A stretch of 64,000 bases of DNA from Flavobacterium psychrophilum DSM 3660 = ATCC 49418 (GCF_002217405.1 NZ_MUHE01000030.1:108210-172209), one strand, 5' to 3'; positions 28,623 through 38,028 are shown, numbered from the stretch's first letter. Notes: generated by a model from the letters alone, not told the origin. A program made the numbers and translations.

Positions 28623-29747
28623 GTGAACAAAAAAATTCTATTTCTAACAGGAACTCGTGCCGATTTTGGTAAAATAAAATCCTTAATTCAAATCTTAGAA
28701 GCCCATCCCAACTTCGAACCCTATATTTTTGTAACAGGGATGCACCTTCAAGAAGAATATGGCTATACTTTTTTAGAAGTACAACGTTGCGGTTTTCGCA
28801 ACATTCATACTTTTCAAAACCATACCCACGAAACCACGATGGATTTAACTTTGGCCAAAACCATCACAGGATTATCCGCCTATGTAAAAGATTGCCAACC
28901 AGACATGATTGTCATACATGGCGATAGAGTAGAAGCATTAGCGGGGGCAATTGTAGGTTCCTTAAACAATATTTTAGTGTCCCACATAGAAGGAGGCGAA
29001 GTTTCAGGAACAATCGATGAATTAATACGTCATGCTACCAGCAAAATGAGTCACATACATTTCGTATCTAATGACCAAGCCAAAAAAAGATTACTTCAAA
29101 TGGGAGAACTACACGAATCTATCTTTATCATTGGTTCGCCCGATGTAGATATCATGTTTTCAAAAAGTTTGCCCGATTTACAAACCGCCAAAAAATATTA
29201 CGAAATTACCTTCAATGATTATGCCGTGGTCATGTTTCATCCCGTAACAACAGAAGCCAAATATATAGCACAATATGCCAACGATTTTGTTCATGTTTTG
29301 CTAGCAGATACCCACAATTACGTAGTAGTTTTTCCCAACAACGATCTAGGAAGTCATGCCATTATACAAGCCTACGAAAAACTAAAAAACAACAAGCGTT
29401 TTAGAGTATTCCCTTCCTTGCGTTTCGAATATTTTTTAACCCTACTAAAAAACGCTCAATTTATTATAGGAAACAGTAGTGCCGGAATTCGAGAAGCACC
29501 TTATTACGGATTACCTATTATTAATATAGGAACCCGCCAACAAAACAGAGCAGCTCATACTCATATTATCAATGTAGATTACAACAAGTTGCATATCCAA
29601 GAAGCATTGTCTAGCATCGATTCTCACAAGGTACAGCCTTCTAAAAATGATTTCGGACAAGGAAATAGCGCAAAATTATTCTTAGCATCTCTAGAAAAAA
29701 ATGACATTTGGCAAATAAATTACCAAAAACAATTTAACGATATATAA
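28623..29747 (+). CDS. neuC: UDP-N-acetylglucosamine 2-epimerase, hydrolysing
   Basis: 374 aa from a GTG start at 28623 (MNKKILFLTGTRADFGK), the standard N-terminus of this family. Active-site motifs include IHGDRVEALAGA, HIEGGEVSGTIDELIRH and GNSSAGIREAP. The enzyme releases ManNAc from UDP-GlcNAc, supplying NeuB. Its stop codon overlaps the next start (TAATG), so the following 523-aa protein is translationally coupled to this module. The LegG variant for legionaminic acid is a possible alternative. Confidence 0.9.
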   Translation: MNKKILFLTGTRADFGKIKSLIQILEAHPNFEPYIFVTGMHLQEEYGYTFLEVQRCGFRNIHTFQNHTHETTMDLTLAKTITGLSAYVKDCQPDMIVIHGDRVEALAGAIVGSLNNILVSHIEGGEVSGTIDELIRHATSKMSHIHFVSNDQAKKRLLQMGELHESIFIIGSPDVDIMFSKSLPDLQTAKKYYEITFNDYAVVMFHPVTTEAKYIAQYANDFVHVLLADTHNYVVVFPNNDLGSHAIIQAYEKLKNNKRFRVFPSLRFEYFLTLLKNAQFIIGNSSAGIREAPYYGLPIINIGTRQQNRAAHTHIINVDYNKLHIQEALSSIDSHKVQPSKNDFGQGNSAKLFLASLEKNDIWQINYQKQFNDI

Positions 29748-31318
29748 TGGCCAACAACAAAGGATCACTAAATACTACCATAAACAGCTTTTTTAAATCT
29801 CATTATTTGGGCGTTACCACAAGGGTCGGGCTTTACGTTACAATCTTTTTGAGGCAAAAAAAGCCTCAAAAAGGATTTCCACTTCAATCCCTAACGCAAA
29901 ACGCTATAAATAATAGAATTAAGCCCAAAGTATTTATATTATTGCCTGACGGTATAGGCTTGCGAAATTTTGCCTATTCCAATTTTTATGACATAGGCAG
30001 AAAAAAACAAATGAAGGTTGTTTTTTGGAACAGCACACCTTTTCTATTAGCAAATCTGGGTTTCGAGGAAATTAAAATAAATAAAACCAAAAACAATCCA
30101 CTCACCGAGATTTATAAAAACGCAAAAACACAAGCAGAGCTAAATTGTAACATACACAAAGAAAAAGATACTGTGTATAATACTTATCGTTTTCCTTTCT
30201 CGTATCGTAATATAAAGGCAATCGCAAAAAGTGTAACCATAAGAACCCTAGCTTTTAGCAATAGTTCCTCAAAAGGATTACGGTTTTTACGAAGAAAGAT
30301 GAAAAGCGAAGAGCGTAAAACAGATGCTTATAAACAAGCCATACAAACACTCCTTGCCGAGCAACCTGCTATGGTTTTTTGCACCAACCAGCGGCATATT
30401 TCCTCTATTGCACCATTACTAGCAGCGCAGGATTTAGGAATACCTACCGCTACCTTTATTTTTTCGTGGGACAATTTGCCTAAAGCCACACTGGTTGTAG
30501 AACCAGATTACTATTTTGTGTGGAGTAACCACATGAAATTAGAATTACTACAGTACTATCCAGATATAAAAGACGAACAAATTTTTATAACAGGAACCCC
30601 CCAATTCGAATCCCATTTCGATGCCAGTAGGTTATTACCCAGAACCACTTTTTTTAAAAATCACGGTCTTGATCTTGCTAAAAAATATATTTGTTATTCT
30701 GGCGACGATGTAACCACCAGTCCTGATGATGCTACTTATTTAGATGATGTGGCACAAGCTGTTGCAGCATTGAATGCCAAAGGAAATGCCATTGGGATTT
30801 TATTTCGCCGTTGCCCCGTCGATTTTTCAGACCGTTATGATGCGGTTATCAAAAAATACAAGGATATTATTGTCCCTGTTACCCCGCAATGGAAAAAAAT
30901 AGGGGCAGACTGGAGTACCATTTTGCCTACTAATAACGATGTAACTTTACAAATGAATACCATTTATCACACAGAAATGGTTGTCAATTTGGGTTCTTCG
31001 ATGGTTTTTGATTATGTTGCCCATAAAAAACCCTGCGCCTATATTAATTATGATATTCCAAAACCAAAGGATAAAAATTGGTCCGTAAAAAAAATATATA
31101 AATTTGTGCATTTCCGATCTATGCCTCATAAAAACGCAGTGGTTTGGCTCAATACTAAGCAAGAAATTGCTGCAAAATTAGAACAAACATTAGCAACAGC
31201 TGCAACAGTTCCTTGGGCACAAAAATGGTTCGAAAAAATTAACCAACACCCGCCTCAAGAAGCCTCGGAAAGAATCTGGAATGCCATCACAAAAATTATT
31301 CAAAATAAAAATGATTAA
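29747..31318 (+). CDS. Putative GT-B glycosyltransferase coupled to NeuC; candidate sialyltransferase
   Basis: 523 aa, no signal peptide. Visible motifs: LLPDGIGLRNF near residue 65, FSWDNLPKA, VWSNHMKLELLQYYPDI followed by ITGTPQFESHF, LFRRCP, and LGSSMVFDYVAHKKP near the end. The last resembles the C-terminal donor-lobe Ser motif of GT-B enzymes such as glycerophosphotransferases and bacterial sialyltransferases. No known sialyltransferase family is clearly matched, and the HP motif common to several bacterial families is not seen in an equivalent place. The one-base overlap with neuC suggests it uses CMP-sialic acid, or otherwise acts right next to that residue. The function is inferred. 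Confidence 0.55.
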   Translation: MANNKGSLNTTINSFFKSHYLGVTTRVGLYVTIFLRQKKPQKGFPLQSLTQNAINNRIKPKVFILLPDGIGLRNFAYSNFYDIGRKKQMKVVFWNSTPFLLANLGFEEIKINKTKNNPLTEIYKNAKTQAELNCNIHKEKDTVYNTYRFPFSYRNIKAIAKSVTIRTLAFSNSSSKGLRFLRRKMKSEERKTDAYKQAIQTLLAEQPAMVFCTNQRHISSIAPLLAAQDLGIPTATFIFSWDNLPKATLVVEPDYYFVWSNHMKLELLQYYPDIKDEQIFITGTPQFESHFDASRLLPRTTFFKNHGLDLAKKYICYSGDDVTTSPDDATYLDDVAQAVAALNAKGNAIGILFRRCPVDFSDRYDAVIKKYKDIIVPVTPQWKKIGADWSTILPTNNDVTLQMNTIYHTEMVVNLGSSMVFDYVAHKKPCAYINYDIPKPKDKNWSVKKIYKFVHFRSMPHKNAVVWLNTKQEIAAKLEQTLATAATVPWAQKWFEKINQHPPQEASERIWNAITKIIQNKND

Positions 31319-31871
31319 ACAACTCCTACTATCAGACTACAAACGCTACGGAATAGATTCGGTTTCTTTTTTCGTACTCTGTAAAGTTTTTTTTATAATG
31401 CCAAACCCAGGATTAAAATTCATCACCATTTTTAGATTAACACAATATTTTAGAAAAAAAAACAGGCTCTTGTTTTATATTTTCTTTCTTTGGCTTCGTA
31501 AATTAAAAGTAAAATACGGCTTCGATATTTCTTATAGAACCCAAATAGGATCTGGTTTTTATATAGGTCATTTTGGTAATATAGTCATTCATGGCGATAC
31601 AATTATAGGTAATAACTGTAACATTTCGCAAGGTATTACCATTGGCATTAGCAATTACGGTAAAGTGGGCGTTCCAAAAATTGGCGACAATGTTTTTATA
31701 GGGCCAGGGGCTTGTGTTTTTGGGGATATAGTCATTGGAAACAAAGTTACTATTGGCGCTAATACGGTTGTTACCGATGATATTCCCGACGGTTGTACTG
31801 TAATGGGTTCTAAAATGACCATTATTGCAAAAGATTTGTCCAATTTTTATATTCATAATCTTCAAAAATAA
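31311..31871 (+). CDS. Hexapeptide-repeat O-acetyltransferase, serine acetyltransferase-like
   Basis: 186 aa from the ATG at 31311, which overlaps the previous gene by 8 nt. A helical N-terminal part precedes a left-handed beta-helix with GNNCNISQGITIGISNYG and VFIGPGACVFGDIVIGNK. The architecture is that of CysE-like enzymes found in capsule loci, where they acetylate sugars rather than serine. A paralogue with the same plan lies at 36359. The metabolic CysE role is less likely given position and short N-terminus. Confidence 0.8.
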   Translation: MIKQLLLSDYKRYGIDSVSFFVLCKVFFIMPNPGLKFITIFRLTQYFRKKNRLLFYIFFLWLRKLKVKYGFDISYRTQIGSGFYIGHFGNIVIHGDTIIGNNCNISQGITIGISNYGKVGVPKIGDNVFIGPGACVFGDIVIGNKVTIGANTVVTDDIPDGCTVMGSKMTIIAKDLSNFYIHNLQK

Positions 31872-31872
31872 C

Positions 31873-33012
31873 ATGAAAATAGCATTTTTAACCTCAGAAT
31901 ATCCCCACCCAAAAACAAAAGGTTTTGGAGGTATTGCAACGAGTATCAAAAATTTAGCTTCTGGATTAGCCCAAGCAGGTTATACTCCTTCGGTATTAGT
32001 ATATGGTCAGGATCAAGACGATTTTTTTGAGGACAATGGCGTGGCTGTTTATAAAATTAAAAACATTAAGGTAAAAGGTTTGTCTCTTTTTTTAACCCAA
32101 AGAAAAATAAGAATATTAATTGACGATTTGTATGCCAAAGGTATCATAGCCGTAGTTGAAGCACCAGATTGGACCGGTATAACGTCTTTTATTAAACCCA
32201 AAAAATGCCCCATTGTGATTAGAATGAATGGGAGTGACACTTATTTTTGTGCTATCGAAAAAAGACCCAGCAAATTTAAAAATCGATTTTTAGAAAGAAG
32301 GGCCTTGCAAAAAGCCAATGCTTTACTATCGGTAAGTGAATTTACGGCAAATTATACCCGAAAATTATTCGGTTTAACCCAAAAAATAACCATTATTCCC
32401 AATGGTATTGCCCTGGAAAATTTTACAAAAAAAGAGGAATCAATTACCCCAAATACGATTTTGTACTTCGGAACTTTAATACGAAAAAAAGGATGTTTAG
32501 AGATTCCGTATATTTTTAATGAAGTAGTTAAAACAAATCCATCTGCAAAATTATTACTCGTAGGAAGCGATACTTCCGATATCTCGACTGGGTCTAAATC
32601 TACTTGGGCATTAATGCAAGAAATGTTTTCTCCCAAAGCATTAGCGAACGTTACCTATTTGGGTAGAAAACCCTACCATGAAATAAGAAGTATAATACAA
32701 AATGCCCAAGTTTGTATTTTTCCATCCTATGCTGAAGCTTTGCCTGTTTCTTGGTTAGAAGCCATGGCGTTAGAAAAACCCATTGTAGCCTCAAATATTG
32801 GCTGGGCAAACGAGTTGATGACAAACGGGATTGAAGGTTTTTTAATTTATCCAACAGCGCATCAATCATGGGCTAATGCTATTAATATGCTTTTGTCTGA
32901 TCCTATTTTAGCACAAAAATTAGGCAGTAATGCAAGAGATAAAGTAAAAAAACATTTTAGTAATGAGGTTCTGCTATCTAAAAATATAGATTTTTACAGT
33001 ACAATATCATGA
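31873..33012 (+). CDS. Glycosyltransferase family 4
   Basis: 380 aa from the ATG at 31873 (MKIAFLTSEYPHPKTKGFGGIATS), one base after the previous stop; the longer frame to 31825 would run deep into the upstream gene. The GGIA donor loop, TLIRKKGCLEI and the E-x7-E motif in SYAEALPVSWLEAMALEKP are textbook GT4. The stop overlaps the next start by 4 nt. Sugar specificity unknown. Confidence 0.9.
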   Translation: MKIAFLTSEYPHPKTKGFGGIATSIKNLASGLAQAGYTPSVLVYGQDQDDFFEDNGVAVYKIKNIKVKGLSLFLTQRKIRILIDDLYAKGIIAVVEAPDWTGITSFIKPKKCPIVIRMNGSDTYFCAIEKRPSKFKNRFLERRALQKANALLSVSEFTANYTRKLFGLTQKITIIPNGIALENFTKKEESITPNTILYFGTLIRKKGCLEIPYIFNEVVKTNPSAKLLLVGSDTSDISTGSKSTWALMQEMFSPKALANVTYLGRKPYHEIRSIIQNAQVCIFPSYAEALPVSWLEAMALEKPIVASNIGWANELMTNGIEGFLIYPTAHQSWANAINMLLSDPILAQKLGSNARDKVKKHFSNEVLLSKNIDFYSTIS

Positions 33013-34556
33013 TTATAATTTATTATAATAAGCAAGAAATTCTCGAAATATATCACGAGGATCTGCAGCAAAAAATAGCGGTTACAAGTAAAAACATGGC
33101 GCAATGTATTTGCGATTTGTCTTATTTGTTTGCTCATCAAATCATAGTTTGGTGTCATATTGATGCCAAGAAATATTTAAACGCATCTTCTATACCAGAA
33201 CTATTTAATTTTCAAAATAAAATTATTTCCTACCATCCAAAGTATAATTATTTGCACAATGGTATTGGTTATGTCGATGAGAAATTATTTGTTGCCGTAA
33301 ACAAACAGGTTACTTATCCCACTTGGATGATGAGCAGTTTTGTAGGGGTCATACCATCTGATTTGATTAAGCGTTTGAACGCCAAGGATTTTGTAAGTAA
33401 TGATTTCGATTATTTTCTGACCTCTTTAGCTAAACTTTCGCAACCATTGGGTGTTTTTTGTTATTCGGAACCTCGATTGTTATTGTTGGATAGTGCTTTT
33501 GTTCCTTCCGTACAAAGTATGCCTTCAATAAAAAAAGTGTTTCAATTTGTAAAACAACATTATAAATTCCGTTGGGTATTGATGCTGTTTTTTAATTACT
33601 GTCTTTACGAAAGGAAAATTTACATCATCCCTTTTTTAAATACCGTGTTTTATAAAAAAAGAGAAATAAAAGGCTCGTTTTCTGAAGACAATACAGCAGT
33701 TCCTAAGCCCGTCAGCCCGGTTTTAAAAGACATAGATGTTTTAATTCCTACCATTGGCCGGAAACCTTTTTTATACGACGTGCTAAAAGATTTGTCCAAA
33801 CAGACTATTTTGCCTAAAAATGTTATTATCATAGAGCAAAATCCTCTAGTAGGAAGCACATCTGAATTGGATTATTTACAAGATGAAAATTGGCCTTTTG
33901 CCATCAAGCATATTTTTACCCATCGGTCAGGGGCTTGTAATGCCCGAAACTTGGGTTTGAAAGAAATAAAAAGCGAATGGATATTCCTAGCCGACGATGA
34001 TATTCGTTTTCAAGATTCTTTCTTTGAGGAAGTTTTTCAAAAAATAGCGTGTATAGGCGAAAAGGCTTATACCATTTCTTGTTTAAGAGCGGGCGAAAAA
34101 AAAGAATTTAAAATGCCAGTGCAATGGAATACTTTTGGTTCGGGTTGCAGTGTGGTTAAAAAAACCGAATTAGAAGGCATCAATTTCGATTTACGGTATG
34201 AGTTTGGTTTTGGCGAAGATGCCGATTTTGGCATGCAGTTGCGCAACAAAGGAACCGATGTTATTTACCTAGATTCACCAGAAATAACACACCTAAAAGC
34301 ACCGGTTGGCGGCTTTAGAACCAAACATGTCTTTGACTGGGATGCCGATTTGGTTTTGCCTAAACCATCGCCAACCATAATGTTGTATAGGCTACAGTAT
34401 AATACTAAAGAGCAGTTGCGGGGTTATAAAACAGTTTTGTTTGCCAAGTTTTATAAACACCAACAAAGTAAGAATCCCTTTCGTTTTGTTAAACAGATGA
34501 AAAAAAAATGGAATGCCAGTATTTTTTGGGCACAATATTTAATTAATAAAAAATGA
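33009..34556 (+). CDS. GT2 glycosyltransferase with a ~235-aa N-terminal domain of unknown type
   Basis: 515 aa. A GT-A domain starts near residue 240 (IDVLIPTIGRKPFLYDVL) with NARNLGLKE and the metal site D329-D-D331 (LADDDIRF), then the GFGEDADFGMQLR acceptor region. The first ~235 residues do not match a family I know. They contain Trp/His/Tyr-rich segments such as IIVWCHIDAKKYL and SYHPKYNYLHNGIGYVD, and may be a second catalytic or acceptor-binding domain. It overlaps neighbours by 4 nt on both sides. Confidence 0.82.
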   Translation: MIIIYYNKQEILEIYHEDLQQKIAVTSKNMAQCICDLSYLFAHQIIVWCHIDAKKYLNASSIPELFNFQNKIISYHPKYNYLHNGIGYVDEKLFVAVNKQVTYPTWMMSSFVGVIPSDLIKRLNAKDFVSNDFDYFLTSLAKLSQPLGVFCYSEPRLLLLDSAFVPSVQSMPSIKKVFQFVKQHYKFRWVLMLFFNYCLYERKIYIIPFLNTVFYKKREIKGSFSEDNTAVPKPVSPVLKDIDVLIPTIGRKPFLYDVLKDLSKQTILPKNVIIIEQNPLVGSTSELDYLQDENWPFAIKHIFTHRSGACNARNLGLKEIKSEWIFLADDDIRFQDSFFEEVFQKIACIGEKAYTISCLRAGEKKEFKMPVQWNTFGSGCSVVKKTELEGINFDLRYEFGFGEDADFGMQLRNKGTDVIYLDSPEITHLKAPVGGFRTKHVFDWDADLVLPKPSPTIMLYRLQYNTKEQLRGYKTVLFAKFYKHQQSKNPFRFVKQMKKKWNASIFWAQYLINKK

Positions 34557-35545
34557 AATTTACATTAATAGTTTGTACTTATATGCGTCCCGCACCTTTA
34601 TTGCAATTGTTGCAATCGGTTCGTGCGCAGTCTTTATATCCTGATGAAATCCTGATTGTTGATGGTTCTAAAAATCATGACACCAGAAAAATGCTTCAAG
34701 AAAATTTGTTTTCAAACCTTCACTATTTTTTGGTCGATGATAAAGATCGCGGGCTTACCAAACAAAGAAATTTTGGAATTACTAAGGTAAATAATGCTAC
34801 CGATGTGGTTTGTTTTTTAGATGATGATACGGTTTTAACGGCTAATTATTTTGAAGAAATCATGCAAACCTATGCCTTATATCCCAAAGCACTTGGGGTT
34901 GGCGGCTATATTGTAAACGAAAGCAAATTTACCTTTGTAGGGGAAAATTACACGCCCAATCTAAAAGAATTTTATTACGATGGCTGGAAAATAAAAGACG
35001 GTACCCGTTTTATATTGCGAAAATTATTAAAATTAGATAGCGATCAGCCACCGGGGTATTCCTCAAATTATTCGCATGGTCGCAGTGTAGGATTTTTGCC
35101 ACCGTCAGGTAAAATATATCCCGTAGAGCAACTCATGGGTGGTGTTTCGTCTTTTAAGAAAAAAGTATTTGAAAAACTACAATTCTCTACTTATTTTGAA
35201 GGGTATGGTTTGTATGAAGATGCCGATTTTACCATAAGGGTTTCTAAAACAGGACCGTTATACTTAAATACGGCTGCAAAATTGAACCATTACCATAACG
35301 AAGCGGGAAGACCTAATAAATATACTTATGGAAAAATGGTGGTGCGAAACGGCTGGTATGTTTGGCGGGTAAAAAATCCTAACCCCAAATTTATACACCA
35401 ATGGAAATGGAATTGTATCACAATCGTGTTAACTCTCATCAGATTTAGTAATACATTTACAACGGCTAAGCACAAAGAAGCATTTACCGAAGCGCTTGGT
35501 CGAACCGTAGGATGGTTCAGTTTATTTTTTAATAAGCCAAGATAA
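34553..35545 (+). CDS. Glycosyltransferase family 2
   Basis: 330 aa. Start FTLIVCTYMRPAPLLQLL, then LIVDGSKN and the metal site D90-D-D92 (FLDDDTVL). The acceptor-side segment has YFEGYGLYEDADFTIR with the ED catalytic pair, closely like the preceding GT2. The two may be related by duplication. Substrate unknown. Confidence 0.88.
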   Translation: MKFTLIVCTYMRPAPLLQLLQSVRAQSLYPDEILIVDGSKNHDTRKMLQENLFSNLHYFLVDDKDRGLTKQRNFGITKVNNATDVVCFLDDDTVLTANYFEEIMQTYALYPKALGVGGYIVNESKFTFVGENYTPNLKEFYYDGWKIKDGTRFILRKLLKLDSDQPPGYSSNYSHGRSVGFLPPSGKIYPVEQLMGGVSSFKKKVFEKLQFSTYFEGYGLYEDADFTIRVSKTGPLYLNTAAKLNHYHNEAGRPNKYTYGKMVVRNGWYVWRVKNPNPKFIHQWKWNCITIVLTLIRFSNTFTTAKHKEAFTEALGRTVGWFSLFFNKPR

Positions 35546-35546
35546 G

Positions 35547-36353
35547 ATGAAAACAACCCAAGAAATATTAGAAACCAACAAAAAGCAAGCCGCATTTTAT
35601 AACAATGTAAAGCAAAATTATATCACTAAACTTTGGTCTAAATTTAGAGGAGGCGTTCTAAATAAGATTAGAAAAAACATAGGAGTTCATGATCAGGCTT
35701 ATAATTTACACAAAGTATGGTTTGACGATCTGGCTACTAAAAAAGTATTGGATCTAGGTTGTTTTGAAGGCAATTATCTTTCGTTGTATCTTGCTGAACA
35801 AGCAAAAGAATATATAGGGATCGATTTAAGCGATGTGGCTATTGCCAAATTAAACGAAAGATTAAAGCCTTTTCCCAATGCAAAAGCCTTGGCTGTCGAT
35901 TTTTTATCGGATGATTTTACAGAAAGAGATTTCGATTTAGTATATGCTTATGGTGTCTTGCATCATTTTCCGAATACCGATATTCTGATTAATAGGCTAA
36001 ACGAAATTATGGCTAAAAAGGCTAATATTATTAGTTATGACCCGCTAGAAACCAGTTGGCCAGTAAAGTTGGTTCGGGTTTTATACAGACCTTTTCAATC
36101 TGATGCCGCATGGGAATGGCCTTTTACCAAAAAAACAGTATATAAATATAAAGCAGCCTTTAATATTCTTGAAAGAAGAGGGATTTTAGGAAAATCGAAA
36201 TGGGTTTATCTGGTTAATATCCTACCACTTTCGGATGCTAAAAAACAAGCAATAGGAAAAAAATGGCACCAACAAGATTGGGAAAATTCGGCAGTTTCTA
36301 ATAGTGCTTTATTCCGTTGTATGCATATTACAATGAAAATGGAAAAAAAATAA
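35547..36353 (+). CDS. SAM-dependent methyltransferase (class I)
   Basis: 268 aa. The Rossmann core starts at VLDLGCFEGNYLSLYLA (SAM motif I), followed by YIGIDLSDVAIAKLN and VYAYGVLHHFPN. It starts 1 nt after the preceding GT2. In ABC-exporter glycans a methyl group at the chain end is one known signal for stopping growth and for binding by the Wzt C-terminal domain, so a capping role is possible. It could equally methylate an internal sugar or act on another small molecule. Confidence 0.82.
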   Translation: MKTTQEILETNKKQAAFYNNVKQNYITKLWSKFRGGVLNKIRKNIGVHDQAYNLHKVWFDDLATKKVLDLGCFEGNYLSLYLAEQAKEYIGIDLSDVAIAKLNERLKPFPNAKALAVDFLSDDFTERDFDLVYAYGVLHHFPNTDILINRLNEIMAKKANIISYDPLETSWPVKLVRVLYRPFQSDAAWEWPFTKKTVYKYKAAFNILERRGILGKSKWVYLVNILPLSDAKKQAIGKKWHQQDWENSAVSNSALFRCMHITMKMEKK

Positions 36354-36358
36354 GGTTT

Positions 36359-36913
36359 ATGAATACGATACGTCTTGTTATTTCGGATTATAAAAAGTTT
36401 AAAAAGTATGGCGGAAATTTTATTACTATTCTTTTTTTTACACAAGGTTTTTGGGCTGTTTTACAGCACAGAATAGCCTATGTTATTTATACTAATTTTC
36501 ACCTTCCAATACTTAGACAACTCTTATTATTGTTGTGTTTGTGTTGGCAGAAAACAATCGAAATCACTACTGGAATTTCTATTCCTGCTTCGGTAAGAAT
36601 AGGGCATTCTTTTTACATAGGACATTTTGGAGGCATTATTATCAATGCCAATGTCATTATGGGCAATAATTGTAATATTTCGCAAGGGGTAACTATTGGG
36701 ATTTCAGGATTAGAAGATAAAAGAGGTGTCCCCGTTATTGGTAATAATGTGTATATTGGTGTAAATTCGGTTGTAGCAGGAAAAATTACTATCGGCAATA
36801 ATGTTCTAATTGGTGCTTGTTCATTAGTTACTCATCATGTTACGGAAAACGCAGTAGTACTGGGTGTTCCTGCGGTTAAGATCTCCAATAAAAGTTCTAA
36901 AGGGTATATATGA
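36359..36913 (+). CDS. Hexapeptide-repeat O-acetyltransferase, serine acetyltransferase-like
   Basis: 184 aa from the ATG at 36359 (MNTIRLVISDYKKFKKYGG); the longer frame would overlap the methyltransferase by 37 nt. The beta-helix repeats GNNCNISQGVTIGISG and VYIGVNSVVAGKITIGNN match the paralogue at 31311 closely. Likely acetylates a sugar of the glycan. The stop overlaps the next start by 4 nt. Confidence 0.8.
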   Translation: MNTIRLVISDYKKFKKYGGNFITILFFTQGFWAVLQHRIAYVIYTNFHLPILRQLLLLLCLCWQKTIEITTGISIPASVRIGHSFYIGHFGGIIINANVIMGNNCNISQGVTIGISGLEDKRGVPVIGNNVYIGVNSVVAGKITIGNNVLIGACSLVTHHVTENAVVLGVPAVKISNKSSKGYI

Positions 36914-38028
36914 AACTAGTAGTTATTTCTAATGCCCCTATAATTAAAAAGCATGATCAGAGGTTTGCTTACAGTCCTTATGTTAAAGAAATGGCTGTTT
37001 GGGCTAAGTATGCTGATGAGGTTGCTTTTTGTTGTCCAGAATGGAAAAACGAAAAGGGATTGCTTATTTCTGAAATTCCTTTTTCAGTCAGTAAAAATTT
37101 TTTGCTTTCTGATTTTAACATTACAACTATCGGTGGTACTTTTAAAGCTTTTTTTCAAATAATATATAATTGCTACATCATTTTTAGAGCTATGTTTTGG
37201 GCAGACCACATTCATTTGCGCTGTCCAGGAAATGTAGGTTTGTTAGGTGCAGTAGTTCAAATATTTTTTCCTCACAAAATTAAAACAGCAAAATATGCGG
37301 GCAATTGGGATCCAAAAGCAAAGCAACCATTAAGTTATCGTTTGCAAAAATACATTCTGAGTAATACCTTTTTAACTCGTAAAATGCAAGTTTTGGTTTA
37401 TGGCACGTGGGAAGGCAGTACAAAAAACATCAAACCTTTTTTTACCGCAAGTTATAAGGAGAGTGACAAGCAATCTGTTTTGCCTAGAAGCCTAAAAGGA
37501 ATTGTCAAAATGGTATTTGTAGGAACATTGTCTTCGGGTAAAAGACCTTTATACGCTATTCAACTGGTAGAGGAATTACAAAAAAAAGGATTTTCTGTGC
37601 AATTATCTATTTTTGGGGAAGGTGAGGAGCGAAAAACGTTAGAAGCCTATATTTTAAACAAAAAATTATCTCAAAGTGTCATTCTTAACGGAAACCAAAA
37701 TTCCGAAGTCGTACAAAAAAACTATCAAGAAAGTCATTTTGTACTGCTTGCTTCCCAAAGTGAAGGTTGGCCTAAAGTAATTGCCGAAGGGATGTTTTGG
37801 GGTTGTGTACCGCTAGCAACAGCTATTTCCTGCGTTCCTTTTATGCTCGATTTTGGGAATAGAGGTGTCTTGTTAGCAGTCGATTTAGAAAATGATGCTA
37901 AAGACATTCAGGATTTAATTCAACAAGAACAAAGGTTTCAAAAAATGTCTTTAAACGCAATAGAATGGTCCAGAGAATATACTCTAGACAAGTTTGAACA
38001 AGAAATCAAATTACTTTTACACGCATGA
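36910..38028 (+). CDS. Glycosyltransferase family 4
   Basis: 372 aa, GT-B. The C-terminal lobe shows MVFVGTLSSGKRPLYAIQ, IFGEGEERKTLE and the E-x7-E motif SEGWPKVIAEGM. The N-terminal half has the hydrophobic patch FKAFFQIIYNCYIIFRAMFW, suitable for membrane attachment near the lipid-linked acceptor. It overlaps both neighbours by 4 nt. Confidence 0.88.
   Translation: MKLVVISNAPIIKKHDQRFAYSPYVKEMAVWAKYADEVAFCCPEWKNEKGLLISEIPFSVSKNFLLSDFNITTIGGTFKAFFQIIYNCYIIFRAMFWADHIHLRCPGNVGLLGAVVQIFFPHKIKTAKYAGNWDPKAKQPLSYRLQKYILSNTFLTRKMQVLVYGTWEGSTKNIKPFFTASYKESDKQSVLPRSLKGIVKMVFVGTLSSGKRPLYAIQLVEELQKKGFSVQLSIFGEGEERKTLEAYILNKKLSQSVILNGNQNSEVVQKNYQESHFVLLASQSEGWPKVIAEGMFWGCVPLATAISCVPFMLDFGNRGVLLAVDLENDAKDIQDLIQQEQRFQKMSLNAIEWSREYTLDKFEQEIKLLLHA

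Noticed and set aside
27540..29747. Assignment of the module to pseudaminic acid synthesis
   Set aside because: NeuB wording fits the Neu5Ac synthase type, and the hydrolysing epimerase NeuC is not part of the pseudaminic route, which uses PseG. Legionaminic acid cannot be fully excluded.
31503..31949. A 148-codon frame on the - strand
   Set aside because: Antisense to the hexapeptide acetyltransferase; the regular repeats of the real gene keep the opposite strand open.
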